This document shows positions 18,486 through 27,170 of a stretch of 55,749 nucleotides of DNA, piece by piece (within the stretch, counting starts at the first letter, position 1; each line of letters begins with the position of its first letter). The notes beneath the pieces were generated by a model. The model worked only from the letters and a program-made list of their open reading frames with translations, had not been told where the DNA came from and did no database searches. A program made the position numbers and the translations under genes. The stretch comes from Oxalobacteraceae bacterium (lineage in GTDB: Bacteria > Pseudomonadota > Gammaproteobacteria > Burkholderiales > Burkholderiaceae_D). The DNA is taken from positions 1 to 55,749 of the forward strand of contig JAIXXN010000022.1 of NCBI GenBank assembly GCA_027490725.1, written 5' to 3'.

Positions 18486-18817
18486 ATACTCCCCCTTTGA
18501 TTGGTGGCTCTTGATAGCCAGTCCAGGTTTAACGTAGATCTCGAAAGCCGGTGCTTGCCGCCGCAACCACCTGCAGATCCCTTCTTTGCAACCACTTACA
18601 AAACCAATTGAACGCCAATATACTCCAGACCAATACCAGAACACTACCAGTTTTCGATATTTTTCTTCCTGTTGCAGGAACAACACATACCACTTTGTTG
18701 CTTTTTATCACAGGCAAGGGGGCAGGAACTGGTCTAATACAATAAGACCAGTGCAATACCGCAGCACTGGTCTTTTTTGGTATTATTTTTCAAACCACAA
18801 TCAGGGGGACTGCCGGG
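18486..18817. promoter_or_regulatory. Divergent control region between receptor and gntR
   Basis: This 332-bp stretch has no gene. From left to right it holds the receptor leader and ribosome-binding site, three CCAG half-sites at 11-bp spacing (18623-18655), a TTCCTG-TTG-CAGGAA dyad (18666-18680), and three ACTGGTCT/AGACCAGT arms (18728-18773) ending in a T run. ACTGGTCT is the half-site known for DasR-type GntR regulators of GlcNAc genes. I could not place a convincing -35/-10 pair for either gene. Confidence 0.65.
18728..18778 (+). promoter_or_regulatory. Three-arm operator or terminator/antiterminator switch before gntR
   Basis: Arm 1 ACTGGTCT (18728-18735), arm 2 AGACCAGT (18745-18752) and arm 3 ACTGGTCT (18766-18773) are exact repeats or complements. 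Arms 1 and 2 pair around a 9-base loop (AATACAATA). Arms 2 and 3, extended by GC, pair over 10 bp around another 9-base loop (AATACCGCA) and run straight into TTTTTT, an intrinsic terminator shape. The two hairpins exclude each other. On DNA the same arms form a tandem operator for a DasR/NagR-like GntR protein. Confidence 0.65.
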
Positions 18818-19558
18818 ATGAATGCGCTAGCACAGATCATGCAGAAATTGGGCGCCAGCCCCGGCCAGCCCCTGTATCTGCAATTGCAGCGCGCCTTGCG
18901 CAGTGCCATCGACAGCAAGCTGTTCGGGCCGGATGGCGCCCTGCCGGCCGAGCGTCAGCTGGCCGCCGAACTGGGTTTGTCACGCATCACGGTACGCAAA
19001 GCCATTGCCGGACTGGTCGAAGAAGGCTTGCTGGTACGCCGCCCCGGCTCGGGCAACTTCGTCAACAGCCGGATCGAAAAGAATTTCGCCAAGCTGAGTT
19101 CGTTCTCGGAAGATATGCGCGCGCGGGGACGCCAGCCGCGCAGCGTCTGGCTGAAACGTTCGGAAGGTATCGTCGCCCCGGACGAAGCGCTGCGCCTGCG
19201 GCTCAGCCCGGGCACCATGGTGTACCGCTACCACCGCATCCGCTACGCCGACGACGTGCCGGTCTGCCTCGAGTACGCCACCATCGTCGGCAGCTGCCTG
19301 CCCTCGCTGGACGCGGTGCAGGTGTCGATGTACGACGCGCTGGAACAGGCCGGCAACCGCCCGGTACGCGCCCTGCAGCGCCTCAGCGCGCTGCTGCTGA
19401 CGGGCGAACAGGCCAGCCTGCTGCAAACCGGCCCCGGCGACGCCGGACTGGCCGTCGAACGGCTCGGCTTTCTGCGTGACGGGCGCGCCGTCGAATTCTG
19501 CCGCAGCTACTTCCGCGGCGACCTGTACGACTTCGTCGCCGAGCTCAACGCCACCTGA
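18818..19558 (+). CDS. GntR family regulator with UTRA domain, second copy
   Basis: 246 residues. The winged-helix domain (about 15-85) shows LPAERQLAAELGLSRITVRKAI and VRRPGSGNFV; the UTRA domain follows from about 100. It is paralogous to the regulator at 998 along its whole length. A GGGGGA ribosome-binding site precedes the ATG. It is divergent from the TonB-dependent receptor, so it probably controls that receptor and itself through the arms at 18728-18773 and the CCAG repeats. The ligand is probably an amino-sugar phosphate, by analogy with NagR/DasR. It has only 17 bp before the convergent peptidase gene and no terminator there. Confidence 0.86.
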   Translation: MNALAQIMQKLGASPGQPLYLQLQRALRSAIDSKLFGPDGALPAERQLAAELGLSRITVRKAIAGLVEEGLLVRRPGSGNFVNSRIEKNFAKLSSFSEDMRARGRQPRSVWLKRSEGIVAPDEALRLRLSPGTMVYRYHRIRYADDVPVCLEYATIVGSCLPSLDAVQVSMYDALEQAGNRPVRALQRLSALLLTGEQASLLQTGPGDAGLAVERLGFLRDGRAVEFCRSYFRGDLYDFVAELNAT

Positions 19559-19575
19559 ACCACCCCCTACCCTGC

Positions 19576-22311
19576 CTAGTGTTTGCTTGCCGCCTTGCGG
19601 GCGTCGCCAGCCAGCACCACAGACAGGCGCGCAGGGTCGATGGCGCTGCGGAACGCGGCATTCACTTGCGCCAGCGTGGCCGCCTTCAGTTTGGCCTCGT
19701 GGGCTTTACTCCACTGGTAGCTACGCTGCAGATACAGATTGCGCGTCCAGCCTGCCGCCAGCACGCCATCCTTGGCGCGATTCTGCGCACGTTGCTGCAA
19801 CAGCCCGGACTTGGCGCGCGCCAGTTCCCCGGCCGTGAAGCCGTCTTTGACGGCGCGCTCCAGTTCCTGCCTGATCGCGACTTGCAGCTTTTGCAGATTC
19901 TGTGGCGCGGCGATGGCCTCGATGCCGAAGCTGCCCGCACGGTCGATATCGCCCGCCTGCAGGGACGAGGCGCCGCCATACGACAAACCATCTTTCTGGC
20001 GGATGCGATCCATCAGGCGCGATTTCAACGCGCCATCGCCAAACATGAAGTTCGCCAGTTCTAGCAGGGGATAGGCGGCATCATCGAGATTCAGGTCGAG
20101 TGGCAGACGCGCCGTGTAGAAACCATTTTCCGTGTCTGGTGCGTCGATGAAGCGCTGCAGCGGTGCTGTATCGGCATTGCTGCTGGCGATAGGCGCATAC
20201 GCCACCTGGCTAGGCCAGTCGCTGAAATTTCCGGCAATGACCGCCTTGATGGCGGCCGCGTCAAAATCTCCCACGATCGCCACTTCGCCATGGCCGGCAC
20301 CATAGTAGGCGCGATGGAAGGCTTGCAGGTCTTCCAGCTTCAAGGCACGCACTGCTGCCAGCTGCTGATCCAGCGTCATCGCGGCACGCACATCACCTGG
20401 CGGATAATGATTCAGGTACTCATCCAGCGCATTCCGCCCCAGGGTTTGCGGTTCATTGCGCCCCGCCTCGAGACTGACCAGCCACTGCTGGCGCAACTGC
20501 TCGAACTCCTCCGGCGGGAAGCTGGCTTGCTTCAACACATGCGCGACCAGTTGCAGCGCTGCCGCCAGATGCGGCCCGGTGGTCTCGAAATGGTACAAGT
20601 CGCCACTGATTTTCAGTGCAGCAAAAGCGTCGGCCAGTTGCGTGCGGGTGTACTGGCTGGTGCCGCGCATCAGCATTTCATGCACAGCATTCGCGACCAC
20701 ACTCTGATTGAACAGGTTTTTCTCATCTCCCCAGTGCAGCTGCAGCGCCACCGACACGGCAGCGCCGCGATTTCGCTTCGGCAGCAGGGCTACCTGCAAA
20801 CCGCCGATCACTAGCCGTTCGGTACGGGCATCGATGTTGTCCTGATCGGGGCTGAACACTTCCGACGTCAAACCGCTGGCCTTGCCGTGAAAGCCCCGTA
20901 ACACCTGTGCCACGGGCGGTGCGGCGGGAATCTCCGCGCGTTGCGGCGCGTCGTCCGGCACAAACATTCCCACCACGCGATTATCCCGCTTCAGGTAACG
21001 CCCCGCTGCGTCGGCCACTTGCTGCGCCGTGAACGTGTCGAGTTGATCGCGCCCCTGAAACAGCAAGCGCCAGTCGCCCAGTGCAATCTGTTCCGACAGA
21101 CTGACACCCACCCGCTGCGGGTCATTTAAGGATTTCTCGATCGCATTCGCAAAGCTGCGCCGGGTGCGCGCCATTTCTTCCGCGCTGGGCGGTGTGCTGG
21201 CGAAGCTTTCCACGCTGGCGATCAGGGCATCACGTACCGGCTCCAGCGGCTCACCCGCTTTCACCACCGCGCCCATCAGTTGCAGACCCGCTGCCACGCC
21301 GGTCTGGCCAAAGCTGAAGACTTGCGTCGCTTTGCCAGTTTCCACCAGCGCCTTGTGCAGCCGGCCACTTGGTGTGTCGCCCAGCATCTCGGACATGAAA
21401 CTGAGCGCATCGCTATCCTGCTGCAGCGCCGAAGGAATTTTGTATCCCACCACGACCAGTTGCATATCACCCTTGCGGCGCACCACAACACTGCGCTCGC
21501 CATCCTGAGTGGGCTCCACGGTCCAGAACGGCGGCAACTTGCGCGCAGGTTTGGGGATCACCCCGAAGCGCTGCTGAATCCATGCCAGCGTCTGCGCCGT
21601 GTCGAATTTGCCGGCCACCAGCAGCACGGCATTATCAGGCTGGTAGTAAGTGCGGTAGAAAGCCTGTAGATTGGCGATGCCGACGTTCTCGATATCGCTG
21701 CGGTTGCCGATGGTAGAACGGCCATAACTATGCCAGTCATATGCGACACTCTGCATGCGCTTGAGTAGCACGCCCAGTGGCTCGTTCTCGCCGCTTTCGT
21801 ATTCATTGCGCACCACCGTCATCTCGGTATCGAGATCCTTGCGTGCGATGCGCGCGTGCACCATACGATCCGCTTCCATGGCGAGCGCCCACTGCAGGTT
21901 ATCGGCGCCGGCCTGGAACACTTCGTAATAATTGGTACGGTCCAGCGAGGTACTGCCGTTAAAGTCCATCCCGCGCCGGGAAAATTCCTCGACGATGGCA
22001 GGATTGCGGGGTGTCCCCTTGAACAGCAGATGTTCGAGCAGGTGCGCCATCCCCGTTTCGCCGTAGTTCTCGTGACGCGAGCCCACCAGATAGGTCAGAT
22101 TCACGGTCACCGTCGGTTTCGAGGCATCCGGGAAGAGCAGCACCTTCAGGCCATTCGCCAGCCGGTATTCCTGAATGCCGTCGGTCGCTGGTCCGGCGAC
22201 TATCCCGCGCGGCAGCACACTGGCAGCCTGAGCGCCAACCCCGCTATACACGGACAGGCCGCCTAGCAGCAGGCTGCAGACAGCAAGGGATTTGAAACGG
22301 GTGCAAGACAT
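19576..22311 (-). CDS. Exported M16 (pitrilysin/insulinase-type) zinc peptidase
   Basis: 911 residues with a signal peptide (1-30, VCSLLLGGLSVYSGVGAQAA). The inverted zinc motif HxxEH is visible as HLLEHLLFKGT, with His90, Glu93 and His94. The distal zinc Glu probably lies in ARKDLDTEMTVVRNEYESGE. Two M16 units are fused in one chain: the active N-terminal half and an inactive-looking C-terminal half (from about 500) without HxxEH, as in two-module periplasmic M16 peptidases. It should degrade peptides in the periplasm. It is convergent with gntR and seems unrelated to chitin metabolism. Confidence 0.92.
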   Translation of the reverse strand: MSCTRFKSLAVCSLLLGGLSVYSGVGAQAASVLPRGIVAGPATDGIQEYRLANGLKVLLFPDASKPTVTVNLTYLVGSRHENYGETGMAHLLEHLLFKGTPRNPAIVEEFSRRGMDFNGSTSLDRTNYYEVFQAGADNLQWALAMEADRMVHARIARKDLDTEMTVVRNEYESGENEPLGVLLKRMQSVAYDWHSYGRSTIGNRSDIENVGIANLQAFYRTYYQPDNAVLLVAGKFDTAQTLAWIQQRFGVIPKPARKLPPFWTVEPTQDGERSVVVRRKGDMQLVVVGYKIPSALQQDSDALSFMSEMLGDTPSGRLHKALVETGKATQVFSFGQTGVAAGLQLMGAVVKAGEPLEPVRDALIASVESFASTPPSAEEMARTRRSFANAIEKSLNDPQRVGVSLSEQIALGDWRLLFQGRDQLDTFTAQQVADAAGRYLKRDNRVVGMFVPDDAPQRAEIPAAPPVAQVLRGFHGKASGLTSEVFSPDQDNIDARTERLVIGGLQVALLPKRNRGAAVSVALQLHWGDEKNLFNQSVVANAVHEMLMRGTSQYTRTQLADAFAALKISGDLYHFETTGPHLAAALQLVAHVLKQASFPPEEFEQLRQQWLVSLEAGRNEPQTLGRNALDEYLNHYPPGDVRAAMTLDQQLAAVRALKLEDLQAFHRAYYGAGHGEVAIVGDFDAAAIKAVIAGNFSDWPSQVAYAPIASSNADTAPLQRFIDAPDTENGFYTARLPLDLNLDDAAYPLLELANFMFGDGALKSRLMDRIRQKDGLSYGGASSLQAGDIDRAGSFGIEAIAAPQNLQKLQVAIRQELERAVKDGFTAGELARAKSGLLQQRAQNRAKDGVLAAGWTRNLYLQRSYQWSKAHEAKLKAATLAQVNAAFRSAIDPARLSVVLAGDARKAASKH

Positions 22312-22436
22312 GGTCGCTCACGTAAAAGACGCAGAACTGGCAGCATACGCCGAGCCAGCGGCTTCAGTAAAATTTAAGCGGGGATTTGCTACGGCAAGAC
22401 ACTATCCGGCGGCCAGGGTGGCCGGGGCGGACAGGC

Positions 22437-22772
22437 TTAGTTTTTTTCAGGCAGGATGCAGGCGTCGACCATTTGCAGGTCGTTATCCTTGGCGAAAGAA
22501 ATCACGAAATGGTAGGCCATCGGCTCGAGGTCACGCAGCTTGCCGTTCACCACCACCGACTTCACGCCATCGAGTACCACCGGGCGTACATAGGGGGAAA
22601 ACTGCAGGTGGGAATCGCGTCCGCCGCCGAAACCTTCCGGCTTGAAACAGGCCATCACGCCGCACAGACGTTCGGCCCAGTCACTCGGGCGGAACTGGCG
22701 ACCATTGCTGGTGCGGCCAATGATAAAGAACGAATCGAGCTGTTCTGTCGGATTGTGGGCTGACTCGGCCAT
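22437..22772 (-). CDS. DUF3579 family protein
   Basis: 111 residues from the ATG at 22772. The core FRPSDWAERLCGVMACF and SPYVRPVVLDGVKSVVV, with the ending ISFAKDNDLQMVDAC, match the small DUF3579 family found mainly in betaproteobacteria, whose function is unknown. An in-frame ATG 27 codons upstream (22853) is also open, but it adds a basic, non-conserved stretch; neither start has a strong ribosome-binding site. Putative promoter elements lie at 22865-22903. Confidence 0.8.
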   Translation of the reverse strand: MAESAHNPTEQLDSFFIIGRTSNGRQFRPSDWAERLCGVMACFKPEGFGGGRDSHLQFSPYVRPVVLDGVKSVVVNGKLRDLEPMAYHFVISFAKDNDLQMVDACILPEKN

Positions 22773-22864
22773 AGGCGGGCTGCTTCTGCGTAGATACTTG
22801 TTGGTAACAAGAATGCGTGAACATTCCCGACGGGTGGGCCGGGCGGATATCATTCTGTAAGAAT

Positions 22865-22903
22865 CTTACGTATTATATCTTATAGAAGACCTAAATACGT
22901 AAG
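22865..22903 (-). promoter_or_regulatory. Inverted repeat overlapping a putative promoter of the DUF3579 gene
   Basis: CTTACGTATT (22865-22874) and its exact complement AATACGTAAG (22894-22903) flank 19 bp. On the minus strand the left arm overlaps a TATAAT (22872-22877), about 100 bp upstream of the DUF3579 ATG. No good -35 is visible at normal spacing; TTACGT in the right arm is 19 bp away. The surrounding 22860-22990 is markedly AT-rich. An operator for an unknown regulator is the simplest reading. Confidence 0.45.
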
Positions 22904-22996
22904 TCCTTGAAATAACGTCGCAAATTTTCACGCTCAAGCATTTTGGTGCAGAAATATTATCATCCTGCACCAAAGCAATACGCGTATTGTACTCTT

Positions 22997-23965
22997 TTAG
23001 GGCGCCGCTCCGAGCCAGACTGCGCCGGACAGCAGCAATAACAACATCATCCACAGCAGCAAGGCACGCCACACCAGTCCGACGGTACTTTGCAGGGCGC
23101 GCACATTCGGCTCTTCACCCGGCAGCACGTCCGGCTCTTCATCACTGATGTCTACCGTGGCAGCATCCACCGGCAACACCTTGGCAGCGTTTTCCGCCGG
23201 CGTGCCCAGCCGCACCCCCATCGCGCCACCACCGGCCGACAGAATGATGCCGATGGCTTCATCCTGCCAGCGGTGCGCGAAGTTACGCCAGGCGTAGATC
23301 GCGTCCTCGAAATTCCCCACCACAGCGAACGCCACGGCCGTCAGGCGCACCGGAATCCAGTCGATCCAGTAGAAGGCGCGGGCAGCAAACTGGCCGAACG
23401 CTTCGTTACGCATATGCTCGGGCTCGTTCCAGGCGCGCGCCAGATGCTCGGCCACACGGTACATCACGGCACAGGCCGGTCCCAGTGGCATCAGGAACCA
23501 GAAGAACACCCCGAAGACATTGCGGTGCGTGGTGATCAACGATTTTTCCACCGCCAGCCGGGCGATTTCGGTGCTCTCCATGCCCACCGTGTCCTGCTTG
23601 GTCCACTCGGCCAGCAAGCTGCGCGCGGCAGCGTCATCGCCAGCATTCAGGGCCAGCTGGATCGAGGTGAAATAATGGCTGTAATGGCGGAAACCCAGGG
23701 TCAGGTAAACGATCAGCACATTCCACGCGAACGCGGCGAGGAACCAGTGATAGTGCTGCAGCACCCAGTAAATCAGCGCGGTCGGCACCATCAGCATTGC
23801 CATCATCAGGAACCAGCCGATCCGGCCATGGCTCGAGTGACCGGCGTTAAACCAGGTCTCCATCCGCAATGCCAGTGCCTTGATTTCCGCGTAAATCGGA
23901 TTGTCTGCACGCAGCGGCTTCATCTGTTCGATCAGCAGCGCGCATAAAATGGAAAGAAAAGTCAT
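22997..23965 (-). CDS. CobD/CbiB family membrane protein
   Basis: 322 residues from the ATG at 23965, which has an AAGGA ribosome-binding site. Four or five membrane segments are visible: N-terminal, about 45-95, about 150-170, and C-terminal WRALLLWMMLLLLLSGAVWL. It resembles the CobD/CbiB family members annotated in many betaproteobacteria next to the Nudix and rplS genes. True CobD makes adenosylcobinamide phosphate, but no cobalamin genes are nearby, so an AmpE-like or other membrane role is equally possible. An acidic linker (DEEPDVLPGEEPNV) precedes the last helix. Confidence 0.68.
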   Translation of the reverse strand: MTFLSILCALLIEQMKPLRADNPIYAEIKALALRMETWFNAGHSSHGRIGWFLMMAMLMVPTALIYWVLQHYHWFLAAFAWNVLIVYLTLGFRHYSHYFTSIQLALNAGDDAAARSLLAEWTKQDTVGMESTEIARLAVEKSLITTHRNVFGVFFWFLMPLGPACAVMYRVAEHLARAWNEPEHMRNEAFGQFAARAFYWIDWIPVRLTAVAFAVVGNFEDAIYAWRNFAHRWQDEAIGIILSAGGGAMGVRLGTPAENAAKVLPVDAATVDISDEEPDVLPGEEPNVRALQSTVGLVWRALLLWMMLLLLLSGAVWLGAAP

Positions 23966-24104
23966 CAAACGTCCTTAGAGTTCGCCAGCCTGCGCCGGTC
24001 ACCTGTGCACCGCCAGCCTAGCGCCGACGGCACGCTGCGGGCAGCACGCCAGCGATTTACCATCGTTAGCGGGTTTCAATGCCCGCTACGATAGCGCACC
24101 ATGC

Positions 24105-24770
24105 TTATGCACGCAAGAAATGGAACAGATTGCGCAGCATCCCGGCGGTCGCACCCCAGATGAAATACTCGCCATAGGGCATGGCGTAGAAGCTGCGCCG
24201 CCCTGCCGGCAGTTGTACCGACAGGCGCTGGTGGTTCAGACCATCCATCAGAAACGCCAGCGGCACTTCAAATACTTCGGCCACTTCGCCGGGATCGGCC
24301 TGCAGGGAAAATGGCGGCGTGACTAGCGCGACCACCGGCGTGACGCAGAAACCGGTCCCGGTCAGGTAATCGGGCAAAGTGCCCAGCACATCCACATGGG
24401 CGCGCGCCAGACCGATCTCCTCTTCCGCTTCGCGCAGCGCGGTATCGATGGCGCTGGCATCGCTGGCTTCGGCACTACCACCGGGAAAGCTGATCTGCCC
24501 CGCATGGGCACTCAGATGCTCGGTGCGGCGCGTCAATAACAGGCTCAGGCCTTCGCTGCGCGCTACCAGCGGGATCAGCACCGAGGCCGCGCGTGGCGCA
24601 CGGGTGGCCAGTTCCGGGCGCGACTCGTCGGCCGGCTCGGCCTGCCATTCGGGCTGGGCCGTGAAATGCTGGCGCAGCCAGTGCGGCGTCAAACGTTCCG
24701 GCGCCAGCGCCGCTTCGCCGGCAACGGCGTCCACGGGCAAGCTACGGGGATCAAACAGGGGCTGGGCCAC
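24105..24770 (-). CDS. Nudix hydrolase, NudL-like CoA pyrophosphatase
   Basis: 221 residues from the GTG at 24770, which sits five bases after a GGAGG ribosome-binding site; a GTG four codons earlier overlaps that site and is unlikely. The Nudix box is FPGGSAEASDASAI followed by REAEEEIGL near residues 105-128. GTLPDYLTGTGFCVTPVVALV matches the NudL/CoAse subgroup. It should cleave coenzyme A or related diphosphates into 4'-phosphopantetheine and ADP. It follows rplS after a terminator, an arrangement common in Burkholderiales. Confidence 0.85.
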   Translation of the reverse strand: MAQPLFDPRSLPVDAVAGEAALAPERLTPHWLRQHFTAQPEWQAEPADESRPELATRAPRAASVLIPLVARSEGLSLLLTRRTEHLSAHAGQISFPGGSAEASDASAIDTALREAEEEIGLARAHVDVLGTLPDYLTGTGFCVTPVVALVTPPFSLQADPGEVAEVFEVPLAFLMDGLNHQRLSVQLPAGRRSFYAMPYGEYFIWGATAGMLRNLFHFLRA

Positions 24771-24788
24771 ACTTACCTCCACAACGAT

Positions 24789-24815
24789 AAAAAAAGGGCG
24801 CCAGTGGCGCCCTTT
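24789..24815 (-). terminator. Terminator of the rpsP-rimM-trmD-rplS operon
   Basis: Perfect 10-bp stem AAAGGGCGCC (24793-24802) / GGCGCCCTTT (24806-24815) with a 3-base loop. On the minus strand it runs into a T tract (A run 24789-24795). It lies about 40 bp after the rplS stop and overlaps the upstream region of the Nudix gene. Confidence 0.92.
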
Positions 24816-24857
24816 CCCGAGACCTGCGGCCTCATGCTTCCTAAGCTAACGCGGCAA

Positions 24858-25244
24858 TTAAGCTGCGCTGACTTTCGCCACTGGGCGACGGTTAGGCAGC
24901 TTTTCTTTGATACGTGCCGATTTACCGGAACGCTCACGCAGGTAGTACAGTTTCGCGCGACGTACGTCACCGCGGCGTTTCACTTCGATCGAAGCGATCA
25001 GCGGGGAGTACAGCTGGAAGGTACGCTCAACGCCTTCGCCGGACGAGATCTTACGAACGATGAAGTTCGAGTTCAGGCCACGGTTACGACGGGAGATGAC
25101 GACGCCTTCGTATGCCTGGGCGCGCTTGCGGGTGCCTTCGACTACGTTAACGTTGACGATCACGGTGTCGCCAGGAGCAAAGTCAGGAAGGCTTTTGCCC
25201 AGACGAGCGATTTCTTCTTGCTCGAGTTGTTGAATCAGATTCAT
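24858..25244 (-). CDS. rplS: 50S ribosomal protein L19
   Basis: 128 residues, normal length. The signature region reads [20 protein letters not shown], and [20 protein letters not shown] with [15 protein letters not shown] near the C-terminus is diagnostic. L19 sits at the 30S-50S interface. It is the last gene of the conserved rpsP-rimM-trmD-rplS operon; a gap of about 120 bp separates it from trmD, and a strong terminator follows. Confidence 0.98.
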   Translation of the reverse strand: MNLIQQLEQEEIARLGKSLPDFAPGDTVIVNVNVVEGTRKRAQAYEGVVISRRNRGLNSNFIVRKISSGEGVERTFQLYSPLIASIEVKRRGDVRRAKLYYLRERSGKSARIKEKLPNRRPVAKVSAA

Positions 25245-25363
25245 TTTAAAACTCCATAAACCATCATGCCGGCGCGCGTTGAGTGCAACTCAGGCACTCG
25301 CCCGGTAGAGGATGGGGGGTTACACGCCCAGGCAACATGCCTGCACGTTACAGCAACAGGTTT

Positions 25364-26110
25364 TTATAAACCTGCCAAAAACTTTTCATCGTGGCGCGTC
25401 AGCAAACCGGCGGCACGCGCTTGCACCAGTAAATCGGGGCGCTTGCGGGCGGTCGCTTCCAGCATCCGCTGGCGGCGCCACTTTTCAATCTCGGCGTGGT
25501 TACCACCCATCAGTACCGGCGGCACGCCCACCCCGGCATAGGTCTCGGGGCGCGTATAGTGCGGCGCATCGAGCAAACCATTGACGAAGCTGTCTTCCAC
25601 TGCCGAGGCATCCGTGTTCAGTACGCCGGGAATCTGGCGGATCACAGCATCCATCAAGGCCATGGCCGGCAATTCACCGCCGGACAGTACGAAATCGCCG
25701 AGGCTAATTTCTTCATCAATGCAACGGTCCAGCAAACGCTGGTCCACCGCTTCGTAACGGCCGCACAGAATCACTAGACCGGCTTCCTGTTTCAGCTCCA
25801 TCACCCGCTGGTGTGTCAGCGGTTTGCCTTGCGGCGACATAAACACCACCCGCGGCGTCGGCAGACCGGCATCGGTCTGGCGCTGCTTGGCGGCATCGAG
25901 CGTCGCTTCCAGCGGTTTGGCCAGCATCACCATGCCGGGGCCGCCGCCATATGGGCGGTCATCCACGGTGCGGTGATTATCGGTGGTGAAATCACGCGGA
26001 TTCCACAGAGACAAGCCACATTTATTCTGTTCAAACGCCCGCCGGGTGACACCCGACTGCGTCAGAGCGGCGAACATTTCAGGGAACAGGGTCACGACAT
26101 CAAATTGCAT
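25364..26110 (-). CDS. trmD: tRNA (guanine-N1)-methyltransferase
   Basis: 248 residues. The start [13 protein letters not shown], the [11 protein letters not shown] stretch near residues 52-62, the [11 protein letters not shown] knot segment and the [14 protein letters not shown] loop are classic TrmD. It methylates G37 at N1 in tRNAs reading CNN/GNN codons, using S-adenosylmethionine bound in a trefoil knot, and thereby prevents +1 frameshifting. It follows rimM by about 20 bases. Confidence 0.98.
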   Translation of the reverse strand: MQFDVVTLFPEMFAALTQSGVTRRAFEQNKCGLSLWNPRDFTTDNHRTVDDRPYGGGPGMVMLAKPLEATLDAAKQRQTDAGLPTPRVVFMSPQGKPLTHQRVMELKQEAGLVILCGRYEAVDQRLLDRCIDEEISLGDFVLSGGELPAMALMDAVIRQIPGVLNTDASAVEDSFVNGLLDAPHYTRPETYAGVGVPPVLMGGNHAEIEKWRRQRMLEATARKRPDLLVQARAAGLLTRHDEKFLAGL

Positions 26111-26130
26111 GGCGAGCCGCCCTCCAATGT

Positions 26131-26691
26131 TCAGTAATCAAGGCCCCAGTCGACGGTGATCTTCTTGCTGGCTTTGTCTACCTTGATGATAAACGCTTCC
26201 ACAAATGGGATCAGGCGCTCTTGCGCCTCAACTTCGGGATCAGCGCCGGCCACTGCGGCTGGCGTAATGCGCAAGATCGACTGTGGACCATTGCTCATCA
26301 TGTCAGTCACCGTACCGAGGTGCTCACCTTGCAGATTCTCTACTTCCAGACCGATCAACTCGGCCCAGTAAAACTCATCGTTCGACAAGACCGGGAATTG
26401 GCTACGGGGAATCGAAACAGCCGCACCTTTGAGTGCTTCTGCAACGTTCCGGTCCGTGACACCAACCAATTGCGCCACTACATCGCCGCCATGCATTTTA
26501 GAATGCTTGACTTCGACCGTATGGACGCCCGGCTTATCGAGCCACCAGGTTTGCACGCGCAGGAGTGCATCTGCATCTTCCGAGAAAGGACGAATCCTAA
26601 CCCAGCCAGCAACGCCGTAAGCACCGAAGACAAAGCCTACCTGTGCCAGATCGTCGGGGACTTGCACCCCGGATGCATTCTGAGCGGTCAA
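26131..26691 (-). CDS. rimM: Ribosome maturation factor RimM
   Basis: 186 residues. [20 protein letters not shown] near the N-terminus is the RimM signature, and [22 protein letters not shown] begins the PRC-barrel domain. The C-terminal [24 protein letters not shown] is also characteristic. It assists 30S head maturation together with S19 and is translated between rpsP and trmD in the conserved order. Confidence 0.97.
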   Translation of the reverse strand: MTAQNASGVQVPDDLAQVGFVFGAYGVAGWVRIRPFSEDADALLRVQTWWLDKPGVHTVEVKHSKMHGGDVVAQLVGVTDRNVAEALKGAAVSIPRSQFPVLSNDEFYWAELIGLEVENLQGEHLGTVTDMMSNGPQSILRITPAAVAGADPEVEAQERLIPFVEAFIIKVDKASKKITVDWGLDY

Positions 26692-26705
26692 ACTAGCAAC
26701 CAGAA

Positions 26706-26951
26706 TTAAGCTGCTTTGTTCTGGGCTACCAGACGAGCAACTGCTGGCGACAATTGTGCGCCAACTGCTTGCCAGTGTGCCAGACGGTCAGCGGTAATGC
26801 GCAGAGGCACTTCACCACCGGATGCCATCGGGTTGTAGAAACCGATGCGTTCGATGAAACGGCCATCGCGACGATTGCGCGAATCGGTTGCAACGATGTT
26901 GTAGAACGGACGCTTCTTGGCGCCTCCACGAGCTAAACGAATAACGACCAT
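26706..26951 (-). CDS. rpsP: 30S ribosomal protein S16
   Basis: 81 residues from the ATG at 26951 ([20 protein letters not shown]), the universal S16 start; the open frame further upstream crosses the promoter. [19 protein letters not shown] is the conserved core. It is the first gene of the rpsP-rimM-trmD-rplS operon, about 45 bp downstream of a clear sigma-70 promoter, with a 14-bp gap to rimM. Confidence 0.98.
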   Translation of the reverse strand: MVVIRLARGGAKKRPFYNIVATDSRNRRDGRFIERIGFYNPMASGGEVPLRITADRLAHWQAVGAQLSPAVARLVAQNKAA

Positions 26952-26991
26952 AATATTTCCAAAAAGTGTGCTAGGACGGAAAAAGCCGCAA

Positions 26992-27021
26992 ATTATAGCG
27001 CGCTTTGCCGCGTAGCAGCAA
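26992..27021 (-). promoter_or_regulatory. Sigma-70 promoter of the rpsP operon
   Basis: On the minus strand TTGCTG (27016-27021) and TATAAT (26992-26997) are separated by 18 bp. The start of rpsP lies about 40 bp downstream, a short leader typical for this operon. Confidence 0.75.
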
Positions 27022-27170
27022 GCGTTAATGAAATAATCGGGCAATGTTGGGGTAATCAAAGATTATCCCCCGATCCGGCGTGCGGAGCAATAGGCAGCTG
27101 CACAAAAAAGCTCCACCGGAGCCGCTATTATGCCCGATACTGCTGTTTTCCCTGCAAAAAAGCGTTCAAC

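Noticed and set aside
15795..18500. 901-codon open frame opposite the TonB-dependent receptor
   Set aside because: It mirrors the receptor gene exactly, with no domain and composition typical of an antisense shadow in GC-rich DNA.
18486..18686. 67-residue N-terminal extension of the receptor frame
   Set aside because: It has no signal peptide and overlaps the operator repeats, while the ATG at 18485 has a strong ribosome-binding site and a signal peptide.
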